From Mesorhizobium sp. L-8-3 (GTDB lineage: Bacteria; Pseudomonadota; Alphaproteobacteria; Rhizobiales; Rhizobiaceae), in the NCBI RefSeq assembly GCF_016756615.1, contig NZ_AP023262.1, positions 6,449,501 through 6,513,500 on the forward strand: a stretch of DNA of 64,000 nucleotides, in the 5' to 3' direction. The position numbers and the translations under genes were made by a program. The notes below the pieces were generated by a model. It saw only the letters and a list, made by a program, of their open reading frames with translations. It did no database searches and was not told where the DNA came from. Of the stretch, positions 25,002 through 33,817 are shown one piece after another; positions within the stretch are counted from its first letter, which is position 1, and every line of letters begins with the position of its first letter.

Positions 25002-25919
25002 ATGATCACGACCCGGAGGTCTTTTGTATGCGGTGCCGGTGCAGCAGCGTCTGTGGCCGCATTCCCTCAGATTTCGCTCGGTGGGGCCCGACAGCCGGAG
25101 ACCCGCCCCATTCCATCCTCAGGCGAGAGGATACCGGCAGTTGGGCTCGGGACATGGATCACGTTCAATGTCGGCGACGATCCCCTGCTAAGGGACGAAT
25201 GTGCCGACGTCATCGCAGCCTTCTTCGCATCGGGCGGACGCATGATCGACTCCTCGCCCATGTACGGCTCGTCACAAGCTGTCGTCGGTCATGGTCTGGC
25301 AAAGCTCGGCCGGGCGGACGATGTCTTCTCGGCAGAGAAGGTCTGGACCTCATCCGGGCGAAGCGGTCCGGCACAGATCGAGCAGTCGCGCCGCTTCTGG
25401 GGAGTGCCTCGTTTCGACCTTGTCCAGGTCCACAATCTTGTCGCATGGAACAAGCATCTCCCGACGCTTGCTGAGATGAAGGCTGCTGGCCGGCTCCGCT
25501 ATTTCGGCATCACCACCTCGGAGGGCCGCAGACATGATCTCCTCGAAGAAATCATGCTCAGCCATCCGCTGGATTTCGTGCAGCTCAGCTACAACATCGT
25601 CGACCGCGAGGCAGAGAAGCGGCTCCTGCCGCTTGCAGTCGAGCGCGGCATTGCCGTGATCGTCAACCGCCCCTTCCGTCAGGGTGCTCTCACCAGACAC
25701 CTTGAAGACCAGCAACTGCCCGGCTGGGCATCCGAGATCGGCGCTTCGAGCTGGGCACAATTCATCCTGAAGTTCATTCTCTCGCATCCGGCCGTCACCG
25801 TCGCCATACCCGCGACCACCCGGGTCGACCACGTGCGCGAGAACATCGCCGCCGCTTCCGGTCCCTTCCCCGATGCCGCGATGCGCGACCGGATGGCAGC
25901 CTATGTCCGCGACCTCTGA
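25002..25919 (+). CDS. Tat-exported aldo/keto reductase
   Basis: 305 residues from ATG 25002 (GAGG ribosome site). The N-terminus MITTRRSFVCGAGAAASVAA is a twin-arginine signal, so the enzyme is likely exported folded, with cofactor, to the periplasm. The AKR barrel follows with its tetrad: Asp and Tyr in MIDSSPMYGSS, Lys in SAEKVW and His in LVQVHNLVAW. Nucleotide binding is suggested by the C-terminal VAIPATTRVDHVREN stretch. Exported aldo/keto reductases exist in Proteobacteria, but NAD(P)H supply outside the cytoplasm is unclear. It lies 21 bp upstream of a DUF6064-like membrane protein and is probably co-transcribed with it. Confidence 0.88.
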   Translation: MITTRRSFVCGAGAAASVAAFPQISLGGARQPETRPIPSSGERIPAVGLGTWITFNVGDDPLLRDECADVIAAFFASGGRMIDSSPMYGSSQAVVGHGLAKLGRADDVFSAEKVWTSSGRSGPAQIEQSRRFWGVPRFDLVQVHNLVAWNKHLPTLAEMKAAGRLRYFGITTSEGRRHDLLEEIMLSHPLDFVQLSYNIVDREAEKRLLPLAVERGIAVIVNRPFRQGALTRHLEDQQLPGWASEIGASSWAQFILKFILSHPAVTVAIPATTRVDHVRENIAAASGPFPDAAMRDRMAAYVRDL

Positions 25920-25940
25920 CAGCGGCGGTCGGCGACCGGC

Positions 25941-26624
25941 ATGATGTCGGAGTGGTGGACCTACCGTCCCGAAGATCTCCTGCTGTTCTCCCCGCGCGCT
26001 TACTGGCGCTTGTTTGAGCTGCTCAATGCAGAGCTCTGGCCCGTGCAGGTCCTGGCCTTGGCTGCCGGCCTCGTCATTGCAGTTGTGGCGTTCCGCCCCG
26101 GACGCAACCATGACCGATGGATCCCGCTTATCCTGGCCGCAGCGTGGACCTTCGTGGGCTGGTCTTTCCTGTGGAACCGGTATGCGACGATCAATTGGCC
26201 GATCGCCTATGTCGCACCGGCCTTTGCCCTCCAATCCGCTCTGCTGCTGCTTGCCGGCACGATGCCCAAAGGTCTGGTCTTCGGTCGGCGCGGCATCGGC
26301 GGCCGTGCCGGACTGTTCCTGGCAACGGTCGGCATTGTCGCATATCCCGTACTTCCGCCCCTGTTCGGGCGTTCCTGGTCGAGCGCGGAGCTGTTCGGCA
26401 TGGCGCCCGACCCCACAGCGGTCGTCACATTGGGCCTCCTCCTCTCCGCGCGCGGCAGACTACCGTCGATACTCATCCCAATTCCGCTCGCCTGGTGCCT
26501 GCTCAGCGGCACGACGCTTCTTGCGATGAACGATCCGCAAGCCTGGTTCCCCTTTCTGGCAGCCGTCATTGCGCTCGTTGCCGCAGCTCTCAACATGATC
26601 GGCAGCCGATCGACCCAGGCATGA
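25941..26624 (+). CDS. DUF6064-like integral membrane protein
   Basis: 227 residues with about seven hydrophobic segments. It starts MSEWWTYRPEDLLLFSPRAY, a typical opening of the small DUF6064 family (a W-rich start followed by RLFELLNAELWP). No catalytic motif is evident. It follows the Tat-exported reductase after 21 bp and may form a membrane partner for it, although that is only positional inference. Function unknown. Confidence 0.75.
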   Translation: MMSEWWTYRPEDLLLFSPRAYWRLFELLNAELWPVQVLALAAGLVIAVVAFRPGRNHDRWIPLILAAAWTFVGWSFLWNRYATINWPIAYVAPAFALQSALLLLAGTMPKGLVFGRRGIGGRAGLFLATVGIVAYPVLPPLFGRSWSSAELFGMAPDPTAVVTLGLLLSARGRLPSILIPIPLAWCLLSGTTLLAMNDPQAWFPFLAAVIALVAAALNMIGSRSTQA

Positions 26625-26832
26625 GAACTGGCATGCTTCGTCGACAACCCCACCAGAGTTGGAAACCGCGAGGCTCTTTCGGCGCATCCGGCGCTGCTGC
26701 ACATTGCGGTGGAAACGCCTGGCTGGATCATGAATGGCGGCGGCGCGCCGGCGGCGTGATATCAAGGGCAACTCGGTGCCGTCGCTTGGCGCGCATACGG
26801 ATGCGATCGGCAAGGGAAACAGGGAATGGGCC

Positions 26833-27663
26833 ATGGCAGAGATCGACATCGAAGGGATTCGGAGTTGGATCGGATGCACCGAGACTGCTCAAGACACCGT
26901 CACGCCTCGCCTCGTGCGCGAGTTTCGCGCGACACTCGGAGATAATGCGCTGAAACGCGCCGACATCGCGCCGCCCGCTATCCACTGGTGCCTCGCGCCA
27001 ACCGCGCTTCCGCCCGAAAAGCTCGGTCGCGACGGCCACCCCGAGAAAGGCGGCTTCCTGCCGCCCGTGCCGCTGCCGCGGCGCATGTGGGCAGGCGGGC
27101 GCATCGCCTTCCATGAGCCCCTGCTCGAAGGAGACGAGGTGACCCGGACGTCCCGTATCGCCGACATCGCCGCCAAGACAGGCAGGAGCGGCAGTCTGGT
27201 ATTCGTCACGGTCGAGCACGAGTTCGCCACGGAACGGGGCCTTGCCGTGCGCGAGCAACAGGACATCGTCTATCGCGAGGATCTGGCCGCCAGCGTCGCG
27301 CCTCCCGCGGCCGCAGAGGCCGCGGGCGCATATCGGGTGGTGGTCGAGGCGACCACGACGCTGTTGTTCCGCTATTCCGCGCTCACCTTCAACGGCCATC
27401 GGATCCACTACGATGTCGACTATGCGCGAGAGGTCGAGAACTATGCCGGGCTTGTCGTGCACGGCCCCTTGCAGGCAACCTTGATGCTGCATCTCGCGAC
27501 CAGGCTGAACGGCGGCAACTGTCCCGCCCGCTTCAGCTACCGCGGTATGGCTCCTCTCTTCGCCGGCGCGCCATTCAGCGTCAATGCCGACGCAACGGGC
27601 CTTTCATTCTGGACCGCGAGCGACACAGGGCATGTCGCCATGCGCGCCACGTGTGAACGCTGA
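26833..27663 (+). CDS. Mesaconyl-C4-CoA / itaconyl-CoA hydratase-like protein (FAS1-type MaoC dehydratase)
   Basis: 276 residues from ATG 26833. The first half is a MaoC-like N-terminal hot-dog domain (LPPVPLPRRMWAGGRIAFHE, then GDEVTRTSRI). The second contains the hydratase-type stretches RYSALTFNGHRIHYDVDYA and GLVVHGPLQATLML. The FNGHRIHYD motif carries the Asp/His residues used for hydration in (R)-hydratases. This two-domain layout is shared by mesaconyl-C4-CoA hydratases, itaconyl-CoA hydratases and mitochondrial HTD2-like proteins. No citramalyl-CoA lyase or CoA-transferase gene is adjacent, so pathway assignment stays open. Confidence 0.82.
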   Translation: MAEIDIEGIRSWIGCTETAQDTVTPRLVREFRATLGDNALKRADIAPPAIHWCLAPTALPPEKLGRDGHPEKGGFLPPVPLPRRMWAGGRIAFHEPLLEGDEVTRTSRIADIAAKTGRSGSLVFVTVEHEFATERGLAVREQQDIVYREDLAASVAPPAAAEAAGAYRVVVEATTTLLFRYSALTFNGHRIHYDVDYAREVENYAGLVVHGPLQATLMLHLATRLNGGNCPARFSYRGMAPLFAGAPFSVNADATGLSFWTASDTGHVAMRATCER

Positions 27664-27832
27664 AAGGGGAAGCGCACCTTGCTTCATGCGGCATTTCAAG
27701 TCTCGGTTCACTCGACGGTAACCGATACCGCCGCGCGACATCCATGCTATGATCGGCACCGGTGCGGGGTCGGCGACGGGCGTTGTTGCGCCTTGGGCAG
27801 ATCCCGGCCTCGCTTTTGCGAAGGAGGCCGAA

Positions 27833-28396
27833 ATGGCTGCAATCCCCCCTGTGTGCGACTTCGGCTGGCCGGCGATCGACGCTGTCCTCCCCGGTATCGA
27901 CGGTCGGGATCATTCGATACTCGGACAAGCCGGTCCCAACGGCCTGGTGGTGGCCTTCATCTGCAACCACTGCCCCTATGTGAAAGCGGTAATCGGGCGC
28001 ATCGTCCGCGACGCCGCCGATCTGAGAGCCGAGGGTATCGGCTTCGTGGCGATCAACTCCAACGATGCACACGCCTATCCCGAGGATTCCTTCGACAACA
28101 TGAAGCGCTTCGCGGCCGAGCACCGCTTCCCCTTCCACTACCTCCACGACGAGACCCAGAAGGCGGCGCGTATCTACGGTGCCGCCTGCACGCCTGACTT
28201 CTTCGGCTTCAACCGCGAGTTCAAGCTGCAGTATCGCGGCCGGCTCGACGCTTCCCGCAAGGAGGAGGGTCCGCCCGACCTGCGGCGCGACCTTTTCGAA
28301 GCGATGAAGGAGGTGGCCAGGACCGGCAAGGGACCGAGCGAGCAGGTCGCATCGGTTGGCTGCTCGATCAAATGGAAGGAACGCGAACTGCACTGA
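27833..28396 (+). CDS. Thioredoxin-like redoxin family protein (CNHC motif)
   Basis: 187 residues from ATG 27833, supported by AAGGAGG 6-7 bp upstream. The thioredoxin-fold active site is VAFICNHCPYVKAV, a CxxC variant common in small AhpC/TSA-like proteins. The segments FVAINSNDAHAYPEDS and HDETQKAARIYGAACTPDFF are also typical, the latter with the cis-Pro region. No signal peptide is seen, so it is cytoplasmic. It probably reduces or forms disulfides or reacts with peroxides. It converges on the cytochrome c gene 54 bp away. Confidence 0.88.
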   Translation: MAAIPPVCDFGWPAIDAVLPGIDGRDHSILGQAGPNGLVVAFICNHCPYVKAVIGRIVRDAADLRAEGIGFVAINSNDAHAYPEDSFDNMKRFAAEHRFPFHYLHDETQKAARIYGAACTPDFFGFNREFKLQYRGRLDASRKEEGPPDLRRDLFEAMKEVARTGKGPSEQVASVGCSIKWKERELH

Positions 28397-28449
28397 CGGG
28401 ACGCCGCGACACGGCGACCCGTGGAGGGTAGAGGGACGGTCGCCTCGAA

Positions 28450-28827
28450 TTAAGGATGCTGTTTCAGATAGGCGATCACATTCGCCAGATCGTCATCCTT
28501 CTTCAGGCCGGCGAACGCCATTTTCCCGCCTTTGATCATCCCCTTGGGATTCCTCAGATATTCCGTCAGGCTGGCGTCGTCCCAGACCAGCCCGGCCTTG
28601 CCGGCTTCGATCATGGCGGACGAGTATTTGAAATCCGGATGCGTGCCGGCCGTCCGGCCGATGACCCCCTTCAGAGATGGGCCGACCTTGTTCTTGTCCT
28701 CGTCGGCGACGTGGCAAACCTTGCATTTGTTGAAGACCTTTTCGCCGGCGGCGGCGTCCTGCGCATGGGACTGGCTTGCGGCGAAGGTCGCTACGGAGAT
28801 GGCGGCGAAGAATGCGATTGCGCGCAT
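28450..28827 (-). CDS. Periplasmic cytochrome c, class I
   Basis: 125 residues from ATG 28827 (ribosome site GAAGGA). A signal peptide ends near ASQSHAQ-DAA. The heme attachment site is CKVCH (after KVFNK), and the sixth heme ligand Met lies in GGKMAFAG near residue 104. The spacing and the PSLKGVIGRTAGT stretch match cytochrome c2/c550-like small electron carriers of Rhizobiales. It would shuttle electrons between periplasmic donors and terminal oxidases. It appears monocistronic, with a 511-bp upstream region. Confidence 0.93.
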   Translation of the reverse strand: MRAIAFFAAISVATFAASQSHAQDAAAGEKVFNKCKVCHVADEDKNKVGPSLKGVIGRTAGTHPDFKYSSAMIEAGKAGLVWDDASLTEYLRNPKGMIKGGKMAFAGLKKDDDLANVIAYLKQHP

Positions 28828-29338
28828 GGCGTTTCCTTCATCGATCGTCGGAACTCTGGACGACTTGACCCATGCCGATGCTTCGACCCCGCCGGCATGC
28901 GCGTTGACGCGGGAAAGCGGAATGCCCGCTCCTCCCGAAGGAATTGCGGCGCCTGCATGTTGCGACAAGCTAAAAGGCCTGCAGTGGAAGTCAACGGCGC
29001 CAAGATGCCGCGGATTCCAGGAAAACACACATTCGACAATAACATAGCAGCTTTCACAGTCGCCTCCTGCGAGGAAGGCGGCACGTCATGGAGCCTGCGG
29101 GACCGGGCAGTTGCCGCGGACCGGGCAAGGAGACGCGGCCGCGTCCGACCCGCCATCGATGCCTGCCTGTTGCGGCCTCAGAAAGAGTCCCGCCGATCGC
29201 TCGCAGCCTCCGAAAGGCCCCGCTCGCGGCGCGGAGAGCCCGCACCGGCGGTCGAGGCCTCGTGGATGCGTGAGCATCCGCGACCACTGGATGGGTCAAC
29301 TTCCAGGCACAAGCCGTCCGATGGGGCGGACGGAAGCG
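28828..29338. other. Intergenic region upstream of cytochrome c, no gene supported
   Basis: 511 bp between the cytochrome c start and the slipin stop, both on the minus strand. No open frame shows family motifs or a ribosome site. An AT-richer stretch at about 29028-29055 is the most likely place for a promoter of the cytochrome gene, but I could not fix -35/-10 boxes. Confidence 0.35.
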
Positions 29339-30115
29339 TCAACCCGTTGCCGATCGCCTTGCCTCCCCAGTTCCCTGCCCGAGATGGCTCAGCAGGTCGA
29401 CCGGCAGCGGGAAGACAACGGTGGAAGACCGCTCACCTGCGATATCGTGCAGCGCCGCGAAATAGCGCAATTGCATGGCCAGCGGTTCCTCGGCAAGGAT
29501 GCGGCCGGCTTCGACGAGCTTTTCGGCCGCCTGCTGTTCGCCTTCCGCGTTGATCACCTTGGCGCGGCGCAACCGTTCGGCCTCGGCCTGCTTGGCGATG
29601 GCGCGTATCATGCTCTCGTTGAGGTCGATATGCTTGATCTCGACATTGGTCACCTTGATGCCCCAGGCATCGGTCTGCTGGTCGAGCATCTCCTGGATGT
29701 CGCTGTTCAGCCGGTCCCGCTCGGCCAGCATCTCGTCGAGCTCGTGCTTGCCGAGCACCGAGCGAAGCGTGGTCTGCGCAAGCTGGCTCGTCGCCGCCAT
29801 GAAATCCTCGACCTTGATGATGGCCCGCTCCGCATCGATGATGCGGAAATAGAGAACGGCGTTGACCTTGACCGAGACGTTGTCGCGCGAGATCACGTCC
29901 TGCGGCGGGATGTCCTGCACCACCACTCTCAGGTCCACCCTGACCATCTGCTGCACGAAGGGAATGAGGATGATGAGCCCGGGGCCCTTGACCCCCGTGA
30001 AACGCCCCAGCGTGAACACGACACCGCGCTGGTATTCGCGCAAGATACGGATCGCCGCAGAAAGAAACAGGACGATGGCGAGCGCAATGACAAGATAGCT
30101 TACATATTCGATCAT
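29339..30115 (-). CDS. Slipin family SPFH/band 7 membrane protein
   Basis: 258 residues from ATG 30115, with AAGGG 9 bp upstream. A single N-terminal membrane helix (VSYLVIALAIVLFLSAAI) precedes the SPFH domain, which reads EYQRGVVFTLGRFTGVKGPG, DIPPQDVISRDNVSVKVNAV and ITNVEIK-type segments (WGIKVTNVEIKHIDL). A coiled region (about 175-215) follows. Such proteins form membrane scaffolds and are nearly always paired with an NfeD-type protease, as here: the protease stop is 12 bp upstream. The role is probably membrane quality control or lipid-domain organisation. Confidence 0.93.
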   Translation of the reverse strand: MIEYVSYLVIALAIVLFLSAAIRILREYQRGVVFTLGRFTGVKGPGLIILIPFVQQMVRVDLRVVVQDIPPQDVISRDNVSVKVNAVLYFRIIDAERAIIKVEDFMAATSQLAQTTLRSVLGKHELDEMLAERDRLNSDIQEMLDQQTDAWGIKVTNVEIKHIDLNESMIRAIAKQAEAERLRRAKVINAEGEQQAAEKLVEAGRILAEEPLAMQLRYFAALHDIAGERSSTVVFPLPVDLLSHLGQGTGEARRSATG

Positions 30116-30127
30116 CGTGAACACCCT

Positions 30128-31531
30128 TCATTTGTCGTCGTCGGGCCGCCCCACCACCAGGGTCAGTCCGTCGACGGCCGTCACCCGGACCGTTTCGCCT
30201 GGAACAAAGCCCTCTCCTCCCCGTGCCTGCCATCGTTCGCCTTGCGCCGCCACGTGCCCGGCATCTCCCGACCAATCCAGGATTTCAACCGGCAGGCCAC
30301 GCATGGCCTGGGTCCCAATGCGCGCCGGGATTTTGCGCGCCCGCCACAGATAGCGCCCGGTGAGCAAGGTCAGCCCGAAGATCATGGCTGCCGCGATCGC
30401 TATTACCGTCCACGACAGTTGGAAGCCGGGCGCTTCGACCCTGAGCAGCATGCTTGCGCCGAGGAGAAACGCCACGAGCCCGCCAAGGCCAAGAACAATG
30501 GTCGGGTTGAAAGCCTCGACGATCAGGAAGACGATCCCCAGAAGCATCAGAGCGAGGCCGGCATAGTCGATCGGCAGCAGGTCGAGCGCAAAGAGACCGA
30601 GCAACAGACAGATGAGGCCGATCACGCCCGGAGCGACCGCACCGGGCGTGGAGAACTCGAAGACGAGACCGTAAATGCCGATCAGCATGAGGATAACGGC
30701 GACGTTAGGATTGGTGATCACCGAGAGGATACGGATCAGCCAGCCCGGCTCCAGCGTCTCGACGCGCAAGTCCCTTGTCGCGAGAGGCCGCTCTTTCCCA
30801 TCGGCGCCCTTCACGTCCCTTCCGTCTATTCCTTCGAGGAGTGCGGGCGTATTGCGGGCAACGAGATCGATGACACGCTCTTTCAGTGCTGCGTCGGCGG
30901 ACAGGCTGGCAGCCTCGCGCACGGCCTTTTCCGCCCAATCGGCATTGCGCCCCCGCAGTTCGGCAAGACTGCGGATGAAGGCCGCGGCATCATTGGTCGC
31001 CTTCGCCGACATCGTATCTTTTGGCGGCGGCGCCGTCTTGTCTCCCTCCTTGCCGTCCTTGTTGTCGTCGGAGGGTGACGGCAGTCCCGGGAATGGGCTT
31101 CCGAGCTCGACGGGCGTCGCGGCGCCGAGATTGGTGCCTGGGGCCATCGCCGCCAGATGGGTGGCGTAGAGGATGTAGGTGCCGGCGCTCGCGGCGTGGG
31201 CTCCCGAAGGAGCGACGTAGCCGACCACCGGAACGGATGAGGCGAGGATGTCGGCGATGATCTCGCGCGTGCTTGAGACGAGACCGCCCGGGGTGTTCAG
31301 CCGCAGGATCGCGATCTCGGCATCCCGTTCGGCTGCGGTCGCCAGACCGTCCTTCACATGTCTGGCGGTTGCGGGCCCAATGGCCCCGTCGATCTCGATG
31401 ACGAGTGCAAGCCGGCCATTGCCGCTCTGTTCCTGTGCGATGGACAAGAATGTGGCAAGCCACGCAGCAGCAGCCAGAACCAATGCCAGAACAACCGCAC
31501 CAGTTCGTTTCACGCCTACAACTCCATACAT
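30128..31531 (-). CDS. NfeD-family membrane serine protease (ClpP class)
   Basis: 467 residues from ATG 31531, which places the hydrophobic signal/anchor (AVVLALVLAAAAWLATFLS) at the N-terminus. The ClpP-like domain contains ILRLNTPGGLVSSTREI and the serine region VAPSGAHAASAGTYILYATH, which should hold the nucleophile. A linker rich in Pro/Asp/Lys follows, then four to five membrane helices (about 265-400) and a C-terminal OB-fold NfeD domain ending GLTLVVGRP. It is the long form of NfeD and forms an operon with the downstream slipin, its usual partner and probable substrate (the P. horikoshii stomatin protease is the known model). Confidence 0.93.
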   Translation of the reverse strand: MYGVVGVKRTGAVVLALVLAAAAWLATFLSIAQEQSGNGRLALVIEIDGAIGPATARHVKDGLATAAERDAEIAILRLNTPGGLVSSTREIIADILASSVPVVGYVAPSGAHAASAGTYILYATHLAAMAPGTNLGAATPVELGSPFPGLPSPSDDNKDGKEGDKTAPPPKDTMSAKATNDAAAFIRSLAELRGRNADWAEKAVREAASLSADAALKERVIDLVARNTPALLEGIDGRDVKGADGKERPLATRDLRVETLEPGWLIRILSVITNPNVAVILMLIGIYGLVFEFSTPGAVAPGVIGLICLLLGLFALDLLPIDYAGLALMLLGIVFLIVEAFNPTIVLGLGGLVAFLLGASMLLRVEAPGFQLSWTVIAIAAAMIFGLTLLTGRYLWRARKIPARIGTQAMRGLPVEILDWSGDAGHVAAQGERWQARGGEGFVPGETVRVTAVDGLTLVVGRPDDDK

Positions 31532-31613
31532 TAGATATGGGGCCGCAGGCGCCGAAATCCATTTTTGCACGCTCACGTTGGTGAATGCGGCCATGCCGCG
31601 GGGTCGACCACCA

Positions 31614-31826
31614 TCGCGTCAGGGTCAGGTAAGGTCGCGGCAGCAGATCGGCGAGACGATCGATGGCGCCAATTCTGACGGCTTTGGGGGTCCCGAAGAT
31701 ACGATCGAGACAGGAGGCCGCATCGGACTCGAGTCCGACGCAGAACGTGTCTATGCCCATCCGGTTCAGGCCGAGCACGGCCCTGCGCGCATTGCGACGA
31801 ACGATTGCGTCTTGGTCCCGGCGAGG
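31614..31826 (-). pseudogene. Remnant of a von Willebrand A-domain protein (NorD/CoxE-like C-terminus)
   Basis: After a stop at about 31827, the minus strand reads a continuous segment including AVLGLNRMGIDTFCVGLES, then DRIFGTPKAVRIGAIDRLAD and LLPRPYLTLTR. This resembles the last ~60 residues of NorD/CoxE-type vWA proteins, where a strand-helix 'GI..F...D' precedes a conserved 'IFG' and a final 'LP....YL.LT'. No start, MIDAS motif or longer vWA domain is present, and the frame then runs on without homology into the NfeD gene region. It is most simply a decayed C-terminal fragment. Family assignment is by eye. Confidence 0.45.
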
Positions 31827-32112
31827 TTATTGCTTGACGATGACTCAAGCAGAAAGGAGGGCTGCGTGATCACGTTCTTTCGTCACCACCGTCAGCGCGG
31901 CCCCGTTCAGGCCCTGCAAACGCGTTTGCAGGGCTGACCCGAGACGATCCCGTTCTCTTCCGGTCCGCCCAAGCGGCAGGTGTCGAGCGCTGAAGCTTGA
32001 TCCCTCGCCGGTTTCGACCACCCTACAGACCGCCGAAGGCTCCATTCATGCAATCGGCATCGCCATGTCCGCGGCATGACTGGCGTCCCATCGGGCAGAC
32101 CAGAGAACAAAA

Positions 32113-33642
32113 ATGACCTCGATCAATTTGAGAAATGTCGGCGTGACACTCGTCGACACGCTCTTTTCCAATCTCGACATCGCCATCACGGCCGGCGACC
32201 GGCTGGGCGTCGTCGCCGCCAACGGCAGAGGAAAGTCGACCCTGCTCCGTTGCATCGCCGGCAGCTTCGAGCCGACGTCGGGAGACATCACACGCTCGCG
32301 CGGGCTGCGCATCGGCCATGTGGAGCAGGATGTTCCGGCAAGCCTCTCCGACACGTCCTTTCGTGAGGCTGTGCGGCTGGCGCTGCCGCCTGACCAGGCC
32401 GAAAGCGAGGCATGGCGGGCCGACATGGTGCTCGAATCCCTCGAAGTGCCCGAGCCGCTCCGCGACCGACCGCTGGGCAGGCTGAGCGGCGGCTGGCAAA
32501 GGCTTGCCATGCTTGGCCGGGCGTGGGTGACCGAGCCGGACATGTTGCTGCTCGACGAGCCCACCAATCATCTCGACCTCGCCCGGATCATGCAGTTGGA
32601 GGACTGGCTGAATGCCCTGCCGCGGGACGTGCCGGTGGTGATCTCCAGTCACGACCGTGCGTTCCTCGACGCCACCACCAACCGGACATTGTTCCTTCGG
32701 CCCGAGGCGTCACACGTCTTCTCGCTGCCCTATGCGCATGCGCGCGCCGCCCTCGACGAGGTCGACGCCGCGCAGCAGCGGAAGTACGAGCGCGACATGA
32801 GGACCGCCGATCAGATGCGCCGGCAGGCCGCCAAGCTCAACAATATCGGCATCAACTCGGGCAGCGACCTTCTCACGGTCAAGACCAAGCAGCTCAGGCA
32901 AAGGGCGGAGCGGCTGGAGAACGCCGCGCGGCCGGGACATCAGGAGCGCTCAGCAGGCGCCATCAAACTCGCCAACCGCGGAACGCATGCCAAGGTGCTC
33001 GTCACTATCGACGACGCCCCGGTGGGGACGCCAGACGGGACGTTGCTGTTCCGGACGGGCAAACAATGGCTCCGCCAAGGCGACCGCGTCGCGCTGCTCG
33101 GACGCAACGGCGCCGGCAAATCACGCTTGATCGAGATGGTCAGGGAGGCGATCACCAATCCCGACACCTCTGCTGGCGCGGTCAAGGCCACTCCTTCGCT
33201 GAAACTCGGTTACAGCGACCAGGCGCTGTCGGGGGTCGGCGACGACGAAACGCCGATGAGCGCCATCCTGCAGCGCTTCGAGGTCGGAGACCAACGCGCC
33301 CGAAGCCTGCTGGCGGGAGTGGGCATGAGTATCGACATGCAGGGCAAGGTGGTCGGCAGGCTGTCCGGCGGGCAGAAGGCGCGCCTGGCGATGCTGGTGC
33401 TGCGGCTGACCAATCCCAACTTCTACCTGCTCGACGAGCCAACCAACCATCTCGATATCGACGGGCAGGAGGCGCTCGAAGGCGAGTTGACGGCGCGTGA
33501 GGCGAGCTGCCTCTTCGTCTCGCACGACCGCAGTTTCGTGCGAGGTGTGGCCAACCGGTTCTGGCTCATCGACAGGCGACGCATGATCGAGGTCGACGGT
33601 CCTGAGGCCTATTTCGCTGCTGCCGCCCGAGGCACCGCCTGA
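32113..33642 (+). CDS. ABC-F family duplicated ATPase
   Basis: 509 residues with two ATP-binding cassettes and no membrane helices. The first has Walker A NGRGKST (about 36-42), signature LSGGWQR and Walker B MLLLDEPTNHLD. The second has Walker A GRNGAGKS, signature LSGGQKARL and YLLDEPTNHLD. The linker between them (about 230-290) is rich in Arg/Lys/Gln as in ABC-F ribosome-binding proteins. Such proteins act on ribosomes in translation control or antibiotic protection; Uup-, YbiT- or resistance-type subclass cannot be fixed. It stands alone, upstream of an AraC regulator. Confidence 0.9.
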   Translation: MTSINLRNVGVTLVDTLFSNLDIAITAGDRLGVVAANGRGKSTLLRCIAGSFEPTSGDITRSRGLRIGHVEQDVPASLSDTSFREAVRLALPPDQAESEAWRADMVLESLEVPEPLRDRPLGRLSGGWQRLAMLGRAWVTEPDMLLLDEPTNHLDLARIMQLEDWLNALPRDVPVVISSHDRAFLDATTNRTLFLRPEASHVFSLPYAHARAALDEVDAAQQRKYERDMRTADQMRRQAAKLNNIGINSGSDLLTVKTKQLRQRAERLENAARPGHQERSAGAIKLANRGTHAKVLVTIDDAPVGTPDGTLLFRTGKQWLRQGDRVALLGRNGAGKSRLIEMVREAITNPDTSAGAVKATPSLKLGYSDQALSGVGDDETPMSAILQRFEVGDQRARSLLAGVGMSIDMQGKVVGRLSGGQKARLAMLVLRLTNPNFYLLDEPTNHLDIDGQEALEGELTAREASCLFVSHDRSFVRGVANRFWLIDRRRMIEVDGPEAYFAAAARGTA

Positions 33643-33817
33643 CGACGCAGCGCCTGAGCGCCGCACACACATCGGGCGCCCAAAGGCCGTTCGAAGAAAG
33701 CGGATAGTTTTCGGGCCGATGCCATAGGTCCCGGCGGTACCTCTGTTCGCCGGGACCGACGTGGCCAAAAGAGTGCGAAGGTCACCGGCACACGCATCAC
33801 TTGCATATGCATAGAAG

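Noticed and set aside
29111..31078. 655-codon plus-strand frame opposite slipin/NfeD
   Set aside because: Charged, low-information sequence, antisense to a classic NfeD-slipin pair.
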